This document shows positions 15,989 to 24,609 of a DNA stretch of 64,000 nt, piece after piece. Numbering within the stretch: the stretch's first letter is position 1; each line of letters opens with the position of its first letter. Both the position numbers and the translations under genes were made by a program. This DNA is from CBDCCV01 sp965215025 (GTDB taxonomy: Bacteria > Bacteroidota > Rhodothermia > Rhodothermales > Salinibacteraceae), in assembly GCA_965215025.1 (NCBI GenBank), contig CBDCCV010000001.1, positions 1,674,001-1,738,000 on the forward strand, read 5' to 3'. A model generated the notes under the pieces. The model saw only the letters and a program-made list of their open reading frames with translations, did not search any database and had not been told where the DNA came from.

Positions 15989-17332
15989 ATGCCGTACCGA
16001 AACGACGCCCTCAGCGCGCGCTTCTTGACGGGCCGCCGCTGGGTAAGAAACGTGCTAAGCGCGCTCGTGCTAAGCGCGCTCGTGCTGATGCTCTGCGCCG
16101 CCGGCGCAACGGGCGCGCCGTCCGGGTCAAGCGCGCCGGCGCTGGTCGAGCGCATCTCCTTTGCCGAGCGCGCCGACGGGCAGGGCTACGTCGTGCGCGT
16201 GCACGCCCAGGGGCGCATCGGCGCGTACGCCGAGCCGCGCGTGAGCGGCGCCGAGCTGGAGTGGACGCTCTTCAACGCCGACCTGGCCGGCTCTTTCAAC
16301 GAAGGCGCCGCGCTGGGGCCGGTGCAGGACTACTCGGTCGAGGCCGAGCGCGGGCACCTCGTGCTCCGCTTCCGGCTCCGCTCCGCTGAGCCAATCGAGG
16401 CCGCCGCCTACCGCGACCGCGAATCCGCCGACCTTCTGCTCGGCCTCTCCTACGCGGGCGATGAGCCGTCGGCGCTGCCCACGCCCGCCACCGCCCTCGC
16501 GGGCAGCGAGGAGCGTCCCACCTGGGCCGGTCGCACGCCCATGCGCGAGACCGCTGCGCCCTCGCCTGACCGGGCCGAGGCGCCGCCGGCCGCTGGGCGC
16601 GGCTCTGCGGCGGGCGAGCGCTGGAAGCTCAACACCGTGGTCATCGACGCGGGGCACGGCGGTAAGGACCCCGGCGCGCAGGCGCACGGCCTCCGCGAAA
16701 AGGACGTCACGCTCGGCATCGCGCTCAAGCTCGGCCGGTACATCGAGGAGAAGATGCCCGGCGTGGGCGTCGTCTACACGCGCTCGGACGACCGCTTCGT
16801 CACGCTGCGCGACCGCGGGCACATCGCCAACCAAAGCGGCGGCAAGCTTTTCGTCTCCATCCACGTCAACGCCGCGCGCAACCGCGCCGCCGAGGGGACG
16901 GAGACGTACTTCCTGGGCACGCACAAAACGGCGGCGGCGCAGAAGGTGATGGAGCGCGAGAACGCCGTCGTCCGCCTCGAAGAGAACCCGGAGCAGTACG
17001 AGGACCTCGACGAGCAGAAGCTAATCCTGCAAACGCTGGCGCAGAGCGCCTACATGCGCCAGAGCGAGCACCTGGCCGAGGCCGTGCAGGAGCAGTTCAC
17101 GCAGCGCGTCGGCCGCAAGAGCCGGGGCGTGAAGCAGGCCGGCTTCCTCGTCCTCTGGGGCGCCTCGATGCCCGCCATCCTCGTAGAAACCGGCTTCGTC
17201 ACCAACGCCAAGGAGGCGCGCTTCCTCGGCAGCGACGAGGGGCAGACCTACCTCGCCAGCGCCATCTTCCGCGCCATCCGCGACTTCAAGGAAGACTACG
17301 AGCGCGGCCTGAACCTGACGCTGGGCGAGTAG
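15989..17332 (+). CDS. N-acetylmuramoyl-L-alanine amidase (AmiC-like, AMIN + Amidase_3)
   Basis: A 447-residue exported peptidoglycan hydrolase that cuts the amide between MurNAc and the stem peptide. It has an N-terminal signal segment (repeated VLSALVLSALVLML), an AMIN-like beta domain (about 50-160), a Pro/Ala linker and a zinc-dependent Amidase_3 catalytic domain from residue 212. The catalytic domain shows VVIDAGHGGKDPGAQ (zinc His), REKDVTLGIALKLG (zinc Glu), FVSIHVNAARN (zinc His) and PAILVETGFVTNAKEARFL (catalytic Glu). Role: cell separation and wall remodelling. In E. coli relatives the AMIN domain targets the septum. Confidence 0.93.
   Translation: MPYRNDALSARFLTGRRWVRNVLSALVLSALVLMLCAAGATGAPSGSSAPALVERISFAERADGQGYVVRVHAQGRIGAYAEPRVSGAELEWTLFNADLAGSFNEGAALGPVQDYSVEAERGHLVLRFRLRSAEPIEAAAYRDRESADLLLGLSYAGDEPSALPTPATALAGSEERPTWAGRTPMRETAAPSPDRAEAPPAAGRGSAAGERWKLNTVVIDAGHGGKDPGAQAHGLREKDVTLGIALKLGRYIEEKMPGVGVVYTRSDDRFVTLRDRGHIANQSGGKLFVSIHVNAARNRAAEGTETYFLGTHKTAAAQKVMERENAVVRLEENPEQYEDLDEQKLILQTLAQSAYMRQSEHLAEAVQEQFTQRVGRKSRGVKQAGFLVLWGASMPAILVETGFVTNAKEARFLGSDEGQTYLASAIFRAIRDFKEDYERGLNLTLGE
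16051..16080. repeat. 15-bp perfect tandem repeat in amidase signal sequence
   Basis: The unit CGTGCTAAGCGCGCT occurs twice back to back with a partial third copy (CGTGCT). It encodes VLSAL twice inside the hydrophobic core of the signal segment. Slippage by one unit would change the segment length by five residues without a frameshift. Confidence 0.8.
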
Positions 17333-17428
17333 CAAGGGGAAAAGACGACGGACCATAGACGACCGACGACGGTCTTTCCGCTGCGCCGTACACGCTACTG
17401 ACGCCCGCTTCTCATCCGCGTCCTCTCG

Positions 17429-17953
17429 ATGAACACCGACGCCTTAGCGCGCGCCATCCGTACCGTGGCGGATTTCCCGGAACCGGGCATTCAGTTCAAG
17501 GACATCACGCCCATCCTGGCCGATCCGGCGCTCTTGCGGCAGGCCGTCGAAGCGCTCGCCGCGCCGTTTGCCGAGGGGGGCGTCACCAAGGTCATCGGCG
17601 TGGAGTCGCGCGGGTTCATCCTGGGCAGCCTCCTGGCCGAGCGCCTCGGCGCCGGCTTCGTGCCCGTGCGCAAGGCGGGCAAGCTGCCTTACGAGACCGT
17701 GCGCCAAAGCTACGACCTCGAGTACGGCGCCGACACGGTAGAAATGCACACCGACGCTCTCCAAGCCGGCGACCGCGTGCTCATCCACGACGACGTGATC
17801 GCCACGGGCGGCACGGCCTCGGCCACGTACGCGCTTGCCGAGAAGCTTGCCGCTAAGGTGGTGGGCTTCTCGTTCCTGATCGAGCTTACGGCGCTGGGCG
17901 GGCGCGAGCGCCTCGACGCCGGCGTGCCTGTCCACGCCGTGCTACGCGTGTAG
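17429..17953 (+). CDS. apt: Adenine phosphoribosyltransferase
   Basis: A 174-residue cytosolic purine-salvage enzyme that makes AMP from adenine and PRPP. Landmarks are DFPEPGIQFKDITPILADP (N-terminal APT motif), VIGVESRGFILGSLLAERL, FVPVRKAGKLPYET (flexible loop) and VLIHDDVIATGGTASA (PRPP-binding motif). The length is typical. It converges on ridA with a strong hairpin between. Confidence 0.96.
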   Translation: MNTDALARAIRTVADFPEPGIQFKDITPILADPALLRQAVEALAAPFAEGGVTKVIGVESRGFILGSLLAERLGAGFVPVRKAGKLPYETVRQSYDLEYGADTVEMHTDALQAGDRVLIHDDVIATGGTASATYALAEKLAAKVVGFSFLIELTALGGRERLDAGVPVHAVLRV

Positions 17954-17996
17954 CGCGCCCTCTTTGTCATGGAAAAGCCGCGCACCGATGGAAGAC

Positions 17997-18035
17997 GCCC
18001 AACGAGGACACGGCGCTGCCGTGTCCTCGTTGGGC
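17997..18035. terminator. Perfect 18-bp stem hairpin between convergent apt and ridA
   Basis: The arms GCCCAACGAGGACACGGC and GCCGTGTCCTCGTTGGGC pair without a mismatch around the 3-nt loop GCT. The position between two converging genes suits a bidirectional terminator. There is no T-run on either side, so it is not a standard intrinsic terminator. It could instead block RNA decay or act as a protein-binding palindrome. Confidence 0.65.
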
Positions 18036-18097
18036 GGAGCCTGAGCGCCTGCGGGGCTGCTCGCAAAGGATGTTCGAGCGCGACGAGCGGATGAGCG

Positions 18098-18487
18098 TTA
18101 GCGCACGGCCACGCAGGAGATCTCGATGCGTGCGCCGCGCGGCAAGGACGCCACCTCGACGGCCTCGCGCGCGGGCTTGGCCTCGTTGAAGTAGCGGGCG
18201 TAGACCTCGTTCATCTGCGCGTAATCGCCCATGTCGGCGAGGTAGACGGTGCACTGAACGACGTTCTCGTAGTCCATGCTCGCGGCGCGCAGGACGGCGC
18301 CCAGGTTGTCGAGCACGCGCTCGGTCTCGGCCGCGATGGTGTCCGAGACCACGCTTCCGCTCTCTGGGTCAATGGCGATCTGGCCGGAGCAGTAGAGCGT
18401 ATCGCCCGCGAGGACGCCCTGGCTGTACGGGCCGATGGCCGAGGGCGCAAGGGGCGTGGTTACAATCGAGCGCGAGGCGGAAGGCAT
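18098..18487 (-). CDS. ridA: RidA-family reactive enamine/imine deaminase
   Basis: A 129-residue YjgF/YER057c/UK114-family protein that hydrolyses reactive enamine/imine intermediates (for example 2-aminoacrylate) formed by PLP enzymes. Landmarks are APSAIGPYSQGVLAGDTLYC, SGQIAIDPESG, ETERVLDNLGAVLRAA, VQCTVYLADM and RIEISCVAVR with the carboxylate-binding Arg (ARIEIS). The length is standard for the homotrimeric family. Confidence 0.95.
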   Translation of the reverse strand: MPSASRSIVTTPLAPSAIGPYSQGVLAGDTLYCSGQIAIDPESGSVVSDTIAAETERVLDNLGAVLRAASMDYENVVQCTVYLADMGDYAQMNEVYARYFNEAKPAREAVEVASLPRGARIEISCVAVR

Positions 18488-18797
18488 GATTGCGGCAAGA
18501 ACGGTTTGGAAAACAAATCGGTCAAGGCAGATCCTCCCCTAAAATGACCGTATCCGTCCCGCACGCACAAGCGAATATTTTCCAAAGATTTCCTCTGTCT
18601 TGCTGGGTAGGATACTGTCCGAGATGCGCCGCTCGCCAGAAAGCGGGAAGGCTCCGCGATGCCCAGTCCTAGCTTGCAATCCTGCGTGATAGAACACGTT
18701 TGTTGCAAGAGAAACCCACGTCTGCTACTTTGGGGAAACGCTGCCGTGCGGACGACAAACGAGACCCCGCGCTCTTCTGCGGATCAATCCTGATCAA
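18488..18797. other. 310-bp intergenic region upstream of the 18798 gene
   Basis: This is a moderately AT-rich spacer between the start of ridA (leftward) and the small membrane-protein gene (rightward). It holds a candidate rightward promoter at 18703-18732 and should also hold the ridA promoter. No RNA gene was recognised. Confidence 0.55.
18703..18732 (+). promoter_or_regulatory. Candidate Bacteroidota-type promoter
   Basis: TTG at 18703-18705, a 20-nt spacer, then TACTTTG at 18726-18732. This resembles the TTG...TAnnTTTG promoter of Bacteroidota with one base missing in the -7 box. Transcription would start near 18738, about 60 nt before the ATG at 18798. Confidence 0.35.
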
Positions 18798-19367
18798 ATG
18801 ACGGCTGTGCTGCTGAGCGTCCTGATTCTTCTTCTGAGCACCGACACCATGCCGGCGTCGCTGGAGGCGCGGCAAGCCGTTCTTATGGCGCCGGCGGACA
18901 GCTCCAAAAATCCGACGCGTGCCCTGCTGCTTTCTTTAGGCGCAACGGCGGTGCCAATCGGGGTAGGCGCTGCTTTGTGGGGTGAAAATCCAAACCGTCT
19001 AACCGCATTGCTTTTCGCAGGGGGCACTATTCTGGGGCCAGCGGCAGGCCATTTCTATGCTCGGCACCGGGCACGCACGGTGCGGGGCATCCTCATCCGA
19101 GCCGGGGGCGCGGCGGTCACAGCCGGCGGGCTGGTTGTGTTTATCAGCTCGGTATCCGGCGGGGAGGGCGCCGATGCCGTGGGCACCGTCGGGCTTTTCG
19201 CGGCGCTGGGCGGGTTGGGCGTAGCGGCCGTCAGCGGGGCCTACGACGTTGTTCAGGCTCCTCGCTCGGCGCGTGCGTATAACCGAAGGCAGGTTCAAAT
19301 GAGCGTGCGTCCAGCCGTTGATCCCGTACACCGTGCAGCCGGTCTTTCGCTCAGGGTAGGCTTCTGA
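18798..19367 (+). CDS. Small membrane protein of unknown function
   Basis: A 189-residue protein. It has an N-terminal hydrophobic signal-like segment (VLLSVLILLLS), then a block with NPTRALLLSLGATAVPIGVG and three or four further Gly/Ala-rich hydrophobic segments separated by short charged loops (YARHRARTVRG). The C-terminus (about 155-189) is polar. The pattern (K/N-P-x-x-A-xLLSL-Gx-x-x-P) recalls short membrane proteins common in Rhodothermales. I do not recognise a named family and propose no function. It may share a transcript with mnmA, which starts 91 nt downstream. Confidence 0.6.
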   Translation: MTAVLLSVLILLLSTDTMPASLEARQAVLMAPADSSKNPTRALLLSLGATAVPIGVGAALWGENPNRLTALLFAGGTILGPAAGHFYARHRARTVRGILIRAGGAAVTAGGLVVFISSVSGGEGADAVGTVGLFAALGGLGVAAVSGAYDVVQAPRSARAYNRRQVQMSVRPAVDPVHRAAGLSLRVGF

Positions 19368-19458
19368 GACGCCTCCGCTGTTTTTTCTTCGCGGAACGGT
19401 CGGTTCAGGCTCTCGTTTGCCTGTGCTCGTGCACCTTCCAGTTAGAAAGCGAGCGAGT

Positions 19459-20619
19459 ATGAGCAGCAAAGGGCGCGTCTTGGTAGCGATGAGCGGCGGC
19501 GTGGATTCCTCGGTGGCCGCCGTGCTCCTCAAGGAAGGGGGGTACGAACCCATCGGCATCACGATGAAGACGTGGGACTACTCCACCTCGGGCGGGCGCG
19601 CGGGCGGCAAAGGCAAAGAGGTCGGCTGCTGCTCGCTCGAGTCCATGAACGACGCGCGGGCGGTGGCTGGGAAGTACGGCTTTGCGCACTTCATCGTGGA
19701 CATCCGCGAGGAGTTCGGCGACTGGGTGATCGAGCGCTTCACGGAAGAATACCTCGCCGGGCGCACGCCCAACCCGTGCGTCCTGTGCAACACGCACATC
19801 AAGTGGGCCGCCCTCCTACGCCGCGCCGACAGCCTCGGCTGCGAGTGGATCGCCACGGGGCATTACGCGCGCGTGCGCCGGGACGAGGCCACGGGCCGCC
19901 ACGTCATCCGTCGCGGCCTCGACCGCAGCAAGGATCAGAGCTACGCGCTGTGGGGCCTGCCGCAGGCGCACCTCGCCCGCTCCATCTTCCCGCTCGGCCA
20001 GTACGAAAAGCCGCAGATCCGCCAGATGGCCGCCGACTTCGGCTTGGAGCGCGTGGCCCAGAAGCCGGACTCCTACGAGATCTGCTTCGTGCCGGACAAC
20101 AACTACCGCCGCTTTCTCAAAGAGCGCGTACGCGGCCTCGAAGAAGAGGTGGCCGGCGGCAACTTCGTCTTGAAAGACGGCACCGTCGTGGGCCAGCACG
20201 AGGGGTATCCGTTCTACACCATCGGGCAGCGGCGCGGGCTAGGCCTCTCGCTCGGCGAGCGCGCCTACGTCACTGCCATCGACGCCCAGACGAACACGAT
20301 CACCGTCGGCCCGCGCGAGGACCTCTTAAAGCAGCGGCTCATGGCGCGGCAGATCAACCTCGTCAAGCACGCGGACCTCGGCGAGGAGCGCCCGGCCATC
20401 GGCGCCATCCGCTACAACGACGCCGGGGCGCCGTGCCTCGTCCGGCAGACGGGCGCGGACGAACTCGAGGTGCACTTCTCCGAGCCGCGCCGCGCCATCA
20501 CCGCCGGGCAATCCGTCGTCCTTTACGAAGACGACGAGATCTTGGCCGGCGGATGGATCCATGAGGTCGGCGAGGCCGCGCAGGAAGAAGAGGCGCACGC
20601 GGAAGCGACTGCGGCGTGA
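19459..20619 (+). CDS. mnmA: tRNA-specific 2-thiouridylase MnmA
   Basis: A 386-residue enzyme that adds sulfur to U34 of tRNAs for Lys, Glu and Gln, using ATP and a persulfide relay. It has the PP-loop SGGVDSS (residues 12-18). Catalytic Cys107 lies in NPCVLCNTHIKW and the second catalytic Cys209 in SYEICFVPD. A C-terminal beta-barrel contains FYTIGQRRGLGL. The length is slightly above the usual 360 because of an acidic C-terminus. ATG 19459 was chosen because the PP-loop is then correctly placed. The upstream ATG (19417) adds 14 residues with no family match. Confidence 0.95.
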   Translation: MSSKGRVLVAMSGGVDSSVAAVLLKEGGYEPIGITMKTWDYSTSGGRAGGKGKEVGCCSLESMNDARAVAGKYGFAHFIVDIREEFGDWVIERFTEEYLAGRTPNPCVLCNTHIKWAALLRRADSLGCEWIATGHYARVRRDEATGRHVIRRGLDRSKDQSYALWGLPQAHLARSIFPLGQYEKPQIRQMAADFGLERVAQKPDSYEICFVPDNNYRRFLKERVRGLEEEVAGGNFVLKDGTVVGQHEGYPFYTIGQRRGLGLSLGERAYVTAIDAQTNTITVGPREDLLKQRLMARQINLVKHADLGEERPAIGAIRYNDAGAPCLVRQTGADELEVHFSEPRRAITAGQSVVLYEDDEILAGGWIHEVGEAAQEEEAHAEATAA

Positions 20620-20669
20620 GCCGGCACCTGCATTTCTATCAGCAAAGAAAGAAAAAGAAGGGAAAAACC

Positions 20670-21047
20670 ATGCGTACGATGCTCCTTTTCCTCTGCGCCG
20701 CCGCTTTTGTGATAGCGGGCTGCAACGCGCAGAAGCGCCCCGCCACAGGCGAGGTGCCCCCGCCCGAAGCGCGCGACGCCGAGCGGCCCGTCTTGGACGA
20801 TGACGACGCGCCCGACCCGGAAAACGTCGTCAGCGGCGTGGGGACGGTGCGGTACGTGGACCTCGAAGGGGGCTTCTACGGCCTCGTCGTGGGCGACTCG
20901 GCGCGGTACAACCCGCAGAACCTGGCGCCCGAGTTTCAGGAGGACGGCCTGCGCGTGCGCTTCCGCGCCGCCGTGCAAGAAGGCATGATGACCACGCAGA
21001 TGTGGGGCCGCCCCGTCGAAATCCTCGACATCTTGAGGGTGGAGTAG
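20670..21047 (+). CDS. Small predicted lipoprotein
   Basis: A 125-residue protein starting with a lipoprotein signal (LFLCAAAFVIAGC, Cys at about residue 18). An acidic linker (LDDDDAPDP) leads to a small beta-rich domain (VSGVGTVRYVDLEGGFYGLV and later GLRVRFRAAVQEG, PVEILDILRVE) similar to OB-fold-like YdeI or DUF5818-type exported proteins. The start is preceded by a purine-rich AGAAGGGAAAAA. It follows mnmA by 50 nt, but a functional link is not implied. Confidence 0.7.
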   Translation: MRTMLLFLCAAAFVIAGCNAQKRPATGEVPPPEARDAERPVLDDDDAPDPENVVSGVGTVRYVDLEGGFYGLVVGDSARYNPQNLAPEFQEDGLRVRFRAAVQEGMMTTQMWGRPVEILDILRVE

Positions 21048-21080
21048 GGAAGAGGTAATGCCAAGTCCGGTTATGGAGTT

Positions 21081-21234
21081 GTCATTCCGAGAGCCTGTCC
21101 CGCTCTGCGGGGAACGAAGTGAGTGGAGAAATCTCCCTCTAGCGGAGCGTTTCAAGTGTTCCAGATTGCCCCACTTCGCACCCCAAGAGCACTTCTTCAC
21201 TACGTTCAGGGCGCTGCGCTCCGGTCGGGATGAC
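21081..21234. repeat. REP-like inverted repeat, GTCATTCC family, copy 2
   Basis: Outer ends GTCATTCCGA and TCGGGATGAC are near inverted repeats. The inside contains GAACGAAGTGAGTGGAGAAATC, broken here by wording only: a segment ending in GGAGAAATCTCCC that is itself a short palindrome. It belongs to the same dispersed class as 6416-6489, 24307-24412 and 24610-24712. Confidence 0.65.
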
Positions 21235-21318
21235 AAGCCAGAACGCAAGCAGGCATTCGGATTTGGTATAAAGGGCGCGTGTGCAGGTCGCCTTCTCGGC
21301 CTCGCAGGTCGCGCCCCG

Positions 21319-22320
21319 TTACCCTGCCCCCGTCACCTCTTCGCTCTCTGCAAGGGCGTTCAGGCGCGAGGTCGTCCGCCTGAACTTCTCGGCGATGCCT
21401 TTTTCGAGGCCGCGCCGCGTCTCGGCGCTGAACCAGTCTTCGGGCGCCTCTTCCGCGCTGAAGTAGAAGACGGGCGCATCCGGACGCCAGTGCAGCGCGT
21501 CGATGATCCGGAGGAGGCGCAGCGCGTCGTCCGTCCCCTCGATGGCGATGCCGGGGACGTAGAGGCTCTCGGCCTCGGCCAGCCTGTCGATGAGCGTTTC
21601 GTGCGCCGTCTCGGTCGCCGCGTGCATCAGTTCGGGGAAGGGGAGCCAGCGCGCGCGGCGGGCGTCGGCCTCGAAGGCTTGGCGCAGGCGGGCCTCGGCC
21701 GCTTCGGACGGGCCGATCCACGCGCGGCCGGGTGCGGCCTGCCGCGCGCGGTAGTCCTCGCCGCCGACGAAGACGACCTCGTGCTCTTCCTCGAACGTCG
21801 CATGGAGGAAGTGCTCGAAGCGCCCCGGCCCGATCTGCCCGGAGAGGAACCCTTTCGGGCGCACGTTGCTCGTGGCCATGAGGACGACGCCGAGGCGGCT
21901 TAAGGAGCGGAGCGTGTGGACGAGGCGGGCCTCGTTGGCGGCGTCGTCCAGCTCGACCTCGTCGAGGCAGAAGACGCGGCAGTCGTCAGCCAAACGCTCG
22001 GCGAAGCGCTCGGGCCGCTCGGTGACGCGGAAGAGGGCGGAGGAGTGCATAAACGCGCACGGCACCTCCGGCGTGAGGGCGTGGTACGTGGCGGCCAAGA
22101 GGTGCGACTTCCCCGTGCCCACCGGGCCGACGAGGTAGAGGCCGCGCCGCGGCGGCGGCCTTTTCCCGAGGAGCCGCCGCGCTCGCCGCTTGAGCGAGGG
22201 CGTATGCGTGCGGAGGTCCTCGGCAAACCGGCGCGCGGCGCGGAGCGCGCGGGCCTGGTCTGGCGTCTCGGCCTGGTACGTGGCGAAGGTGGCGCGGGCG
22301 AGGCGGTCCGGCGGGCGCAT
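21319..22320 (-). CDS. zapE: ZapE/AFG1-like AAA+ ATPase
   Basis: A 333-residue P-loop ATPase of the ZapE/Lace1/AFG1 family. In E. coli ZapE associates with the Z-ring under stress. In mitochondria relatives aid quality control. Landmarks are GLYLVGPVGTGKSHLLAATY (Walker A), VFCLDEVELDD (Walker B, with DEV in place of the more usual DEF), VLMATSNVRP (sensor) and the FEHFLHATFEEEHEVVFVGG region with the family's short HLR-like segment. It is divergent from rtcB. Confidence 0.88.
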   Translation of the reverse strand: MRPPDRLARATFATYQAETPDQARALRAARRFAEDLRTHTPSLKRRARRLLGKRPPPRRGLYLVGPVGTGKSHLLAATYHALTPEVPCAFMHSSALFRVTERPERFAERLADDCRVFCLDEVELDDAANEARLVHTLRSLSRLGVVLMATSNVRPKGFLSGQIGPGRFEHFLHATFEEEHEVVFVGGEDYRARQAAPGRAWIGPSEAAEARLRQAFEADARRARWLPFPELMHAATETAHETLIDRLAEAESLYVPGIAIEGTDDALRLLRIIDALHWRPDAPVFYFSAEEAPEDWFSAETRRGLEKGIAEKFRRTTSRLNALAESEEVTGAG

Positions 22321-22452
22321 AGGAAAACGAGCGGCGAGGAAAAGCGGAAGCGTGCTATGAGCGGTGCCGGGCGCGGGTTTCGCGCAGCGGCGAGCAGGGC
22401 CAGCGCAAGCGTGCCTTCTCTGCCTGCCAGATCCGGGGCATCGATGTCATTG

Positions 22453-22480
22453 GTAGGGACACGATATATCGTGTCCCTAC
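22453..22480. repeat. 28-bp perfect palindrome, GTAGGG(G/A)CACGA family, copy 1
   Basis: The 14-bp arm GTAGGGACACGATA is followed at once by its exact complement. A close relative with a 15-bp arm, GTAGGGGCACGAGAT, lies at 26882-26911. Here it lies in the divergent zapE/rtcB promoter region rather than between converging genes. Confidence 0.85.
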
Positions 22481-22573
22481 GGGAGGCGGTTTTGTGTAAG
22501 CGGGTGCGACGCCTTCGCCAGCACCGTCCCAATCGCTGAGCGAGGAACCCCCCCATCGGCCATCTGATAAAAA

Positions 22574-22606
22574 TTTGATAGCGCACGCTTTTTTGTAGTA
22601 GTATTG
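22574..22606 (+). promoter_or_regulatory. Candidate Bacteroidota-type promoter for rtcB
   Basis: TTTG at 22574-22577, a 21-nt spacer, then TAGTATTG at 22599-22606, one base off the consensus TAnnTTTG. The stretch is clearly AT-rich compared with its surroundings. The start of transcription would be near 22612, about 85 nt before the rtcB ATG. Confidence 0.4.
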
Positions 22607-22696
22607 CAGACGCTGCGGGCCGACCGCTGCCTCTGGCACGGCGCCTGCTCCGCACCGCCTCGGTGCTGCCGCTTTTCTGCACGTACTTTTTCCGCC

Positions 22697-24157
22697 ATGG
22701 ACCGCTCCGATTTTACGCGCATCGACGATTACCAGTGGGAGCTGCCCGCTGAGCACGAGGCGGCCATGCGCGTGCCCGTGCGCCTTTTTGCGACCGAGGC
22801 GCTCGTGGGGCGCATGGCCGAGAGCGAAGTCATGGCGCAGGCCGTGCGTGTGGCGTCCCTGCCGGGGCTGGTGGGCCACCTCATCGTCATGCCGGATGCG
22901 TACGCCGGGCAGGGCGCCCCCTTCGGCATGGTGGCGGCGATGAAGTACCCGGTGGGGATGGTCGTCCCCGGCGCCATTGGGCAGGACGTGGGCTGCGGCG
23001 TGCGGCTCCTCGGCTCGAAGATCAAGGCCGAAGACGTGGAAGACCGCCTCGACGCCCTCGCCGACGCGCTCCAGGCCAACGTCCCCACCGGCGCCGATGC
23101 CGAAGGCGCCCTCTCCTTGAACAAGAGCGAGGTGGACCACATCGCCAAGTCCGGCGCGCAGTGGGCCTTGCGGCGCGACATGGCCGATCAGAACGACCTC
23201 GTGCGCACCGAAGAGGGCGGCCGCCTCAACGACGCCGACCCCGCCAAGGTGAGCGACGAGGCGCGCGCGCTCGGCGCTAAGCAGCTCGGCACGCTCGGCG
23301 GCGGGGAGCACTTCGTGGAGGTCGGCGTGGTGGATGAGGTGATGAACCGCGCCGCCGCCATCACGATGGGCCTCAAAGAGGGCACGCTCGTGGCGCAGAT
23401 CCACAGCGGCTCGCGCGGCTACGGCCGGCAGGTCTGCACGGACTACATCCGGCGCTTCCAGAAGGCGGCCGGCGGCACAGAAGGCTGGCCGGACCCCAAC
23501 CTCGCCGCCATCTCTTTGGAAGAAACCGGCGCGAAGGACTACACGGGCGCCATGTGCGCGGCGGCCAACTTCGCCTACGCCAACCGGCAGGTGCTGGCGC
23601 ACCGCGTGCGCGAGGCCTTTGCCGAAGTCTTTGGCGAGGAGGGGAGCGCGCTCCACACGGTGTACGACGTGGCGCACAACCTGGGGCAGATCGAGATGCA
23701 CGAGGTGGGCGGGCGGCACATCCGCTGCTACGTGCACCGGAAGGGGGCCGCGCGCGCGTTCGGGCCGGGGACGCCGGGCATCTCCTTGCCGTACCGCGCC
23801 ATCGGGCAGCCGGTCCTGGTGCCGGGGCAGATGGGGCAGGCCTCGTGGGTGCTCCTGGGCACCTTGTACAGTATGCAGAAGAGCTTCGGCTCGGCCTGCC
23901 ACGGCGCCGGGCGCACGATGAGCGTGCACGACGCCGGCCACGAGGGCGCCGCCGCCGTGCCCGAGAAGGAGCTGATAGCACAAGGCGTGCGCGTGCGCTC
24001 CGGCGGCGGCGCGCCCGTTCCCACCGAGGCGCCCGCCGGCGAGGCCGTGCAGGTCCGCGAGCAGGAAAGCGTGGACGCCGTGGTCGAGGCCGTGGCCGGT
24101 GCCCGCCTCGCCAGCAAAGTCGCCCGCCTGCGCCCGGTGGCCGTCATCCACGCCTGA
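22697..24157 (+). CDS. rtcB: RtcB-family RNA ligase
   Basis: A 486-residue Mn2+/GTP-dependent RNA ligase that joins 2',3'-cyclic phosphate to 5'-OH ends in RNA repair or tRNA splicing. Landmarks are MPDAYAGQGAPFGMV, GAIGQDVGCGVRLL (metal-binding Asp and Cys), GGGEHFVEVG, IHSGSRGYGR, YDVAHNLGQIE and SACHGAGRTMS with the His that forms the guanylate adduct. ATG 22697 begins the conserved N-terminus. No RtcA, RtcR or archease gene is next to it. Stand-alone rtcB is common in Bacteroidota. Confidence 0.94.
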   Translation: MDRSDFTRIDDYQWELPAEHEAAMRVPVRLFATEALVGRMAESEVMAQAVRVASLPGLVGHLIVMPDAYAGQGAPFGMVAAMKYPVGMVVPGAIGQDVGCGVRLLGSKIKAEDVEDRLDALADALQANVPTGADAEGALSLNKSEVDHIAKSGAQWALRRDMADQNDLVRTEEGGRLNDADPAKVSDEARALGAKQLGTLGGGEHFVEVGVVDEVMNRAAAITMGLKEGTLVAQIHSGSRGYGRQVCTDYIRRFQKAAGGTEGWPDPNLAAISLEETGAKDYTGAMCAAANFAYANRQVLAHRVREAFAEVFGEEGSALHTVYDVAHNLGQIEMHEVGGRHIRCYVHRKGAARAFGPGTPGISLPYRAIGQPVLVPGQMGQASWVLLGTLYSMQKSFGSACHGAGRTMSVHDAGHEGAAAVPEKELIAQGVRVRSGGGAPVPTEAPAGEAVQVREQESVDAVVEAVAGARLASKVARLRPVAVIHA

Positions 24158-24306
24158 CAAGGCCCCGCCGAGGCTCAGGTGCGCGGGTGCACGGCTGGAA
24201 CGACTGTCGCCAAGGGGTAGGCTTCGATGACCTCTTCTGTTTTTGAGTCCGAAGAGCGTCCGTTTGTAATGCGCTTCGAGGACTTCAGAGCCTGTATTCA
24301 AACGCT

Positions 24307-24412
24307 GTCATTCCCGAAGGCGGGTCAATCCAGAGCAGAAACCAGGGCGCCAGACCCCTCTGGATTACTTCGTTAGTCGGTGCGCTCGTTTCCCGATCAA
24401 GTCGGGAATGAC
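24307..24412. repeat. REP-like inverted repeat, copy 3, nested
   Basis: Outer arms GTCATTCCCGA (24307-24317) and TCGGGAATGAC (24402-24412) are perfectly complementary. A second perfect pair, AATCCAGAG (24327-24335) and CTCTGGATT (24358-24366), is nested inside. The layout suggests a long hairpin or a small non-autonomous mobile repeat. Confidence 0.8.
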
Positions 24413-24609
24413 TCCGGGGCAAAGGTCGCCGCAGGCCCTCAAAGCTCACTTTGGATACAAGCTCTCGGACAGTGGTTGCAGCTACAAACGTAAGCGACAG
24501 GAGCGTGAGGGGCAGGTGCGCGAGCATCTGCTTGACCCGTTGCGGCTTTGCGGAGTATCTTCTCTTACCCAACCCAAGTTGCGGGGTAGAACGGAAACGT
24601 CTCTTCATC

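Noticed and set aside
22355..24301. 648-codon open frame on the minus strand across rtcB
   Set aside because: It is antisense to a clear RtcB gene, rich in Ala/Gly/His/Arg, and has no family motifs. In G+C-rich DNA the complementary frame of a real gene is often open.
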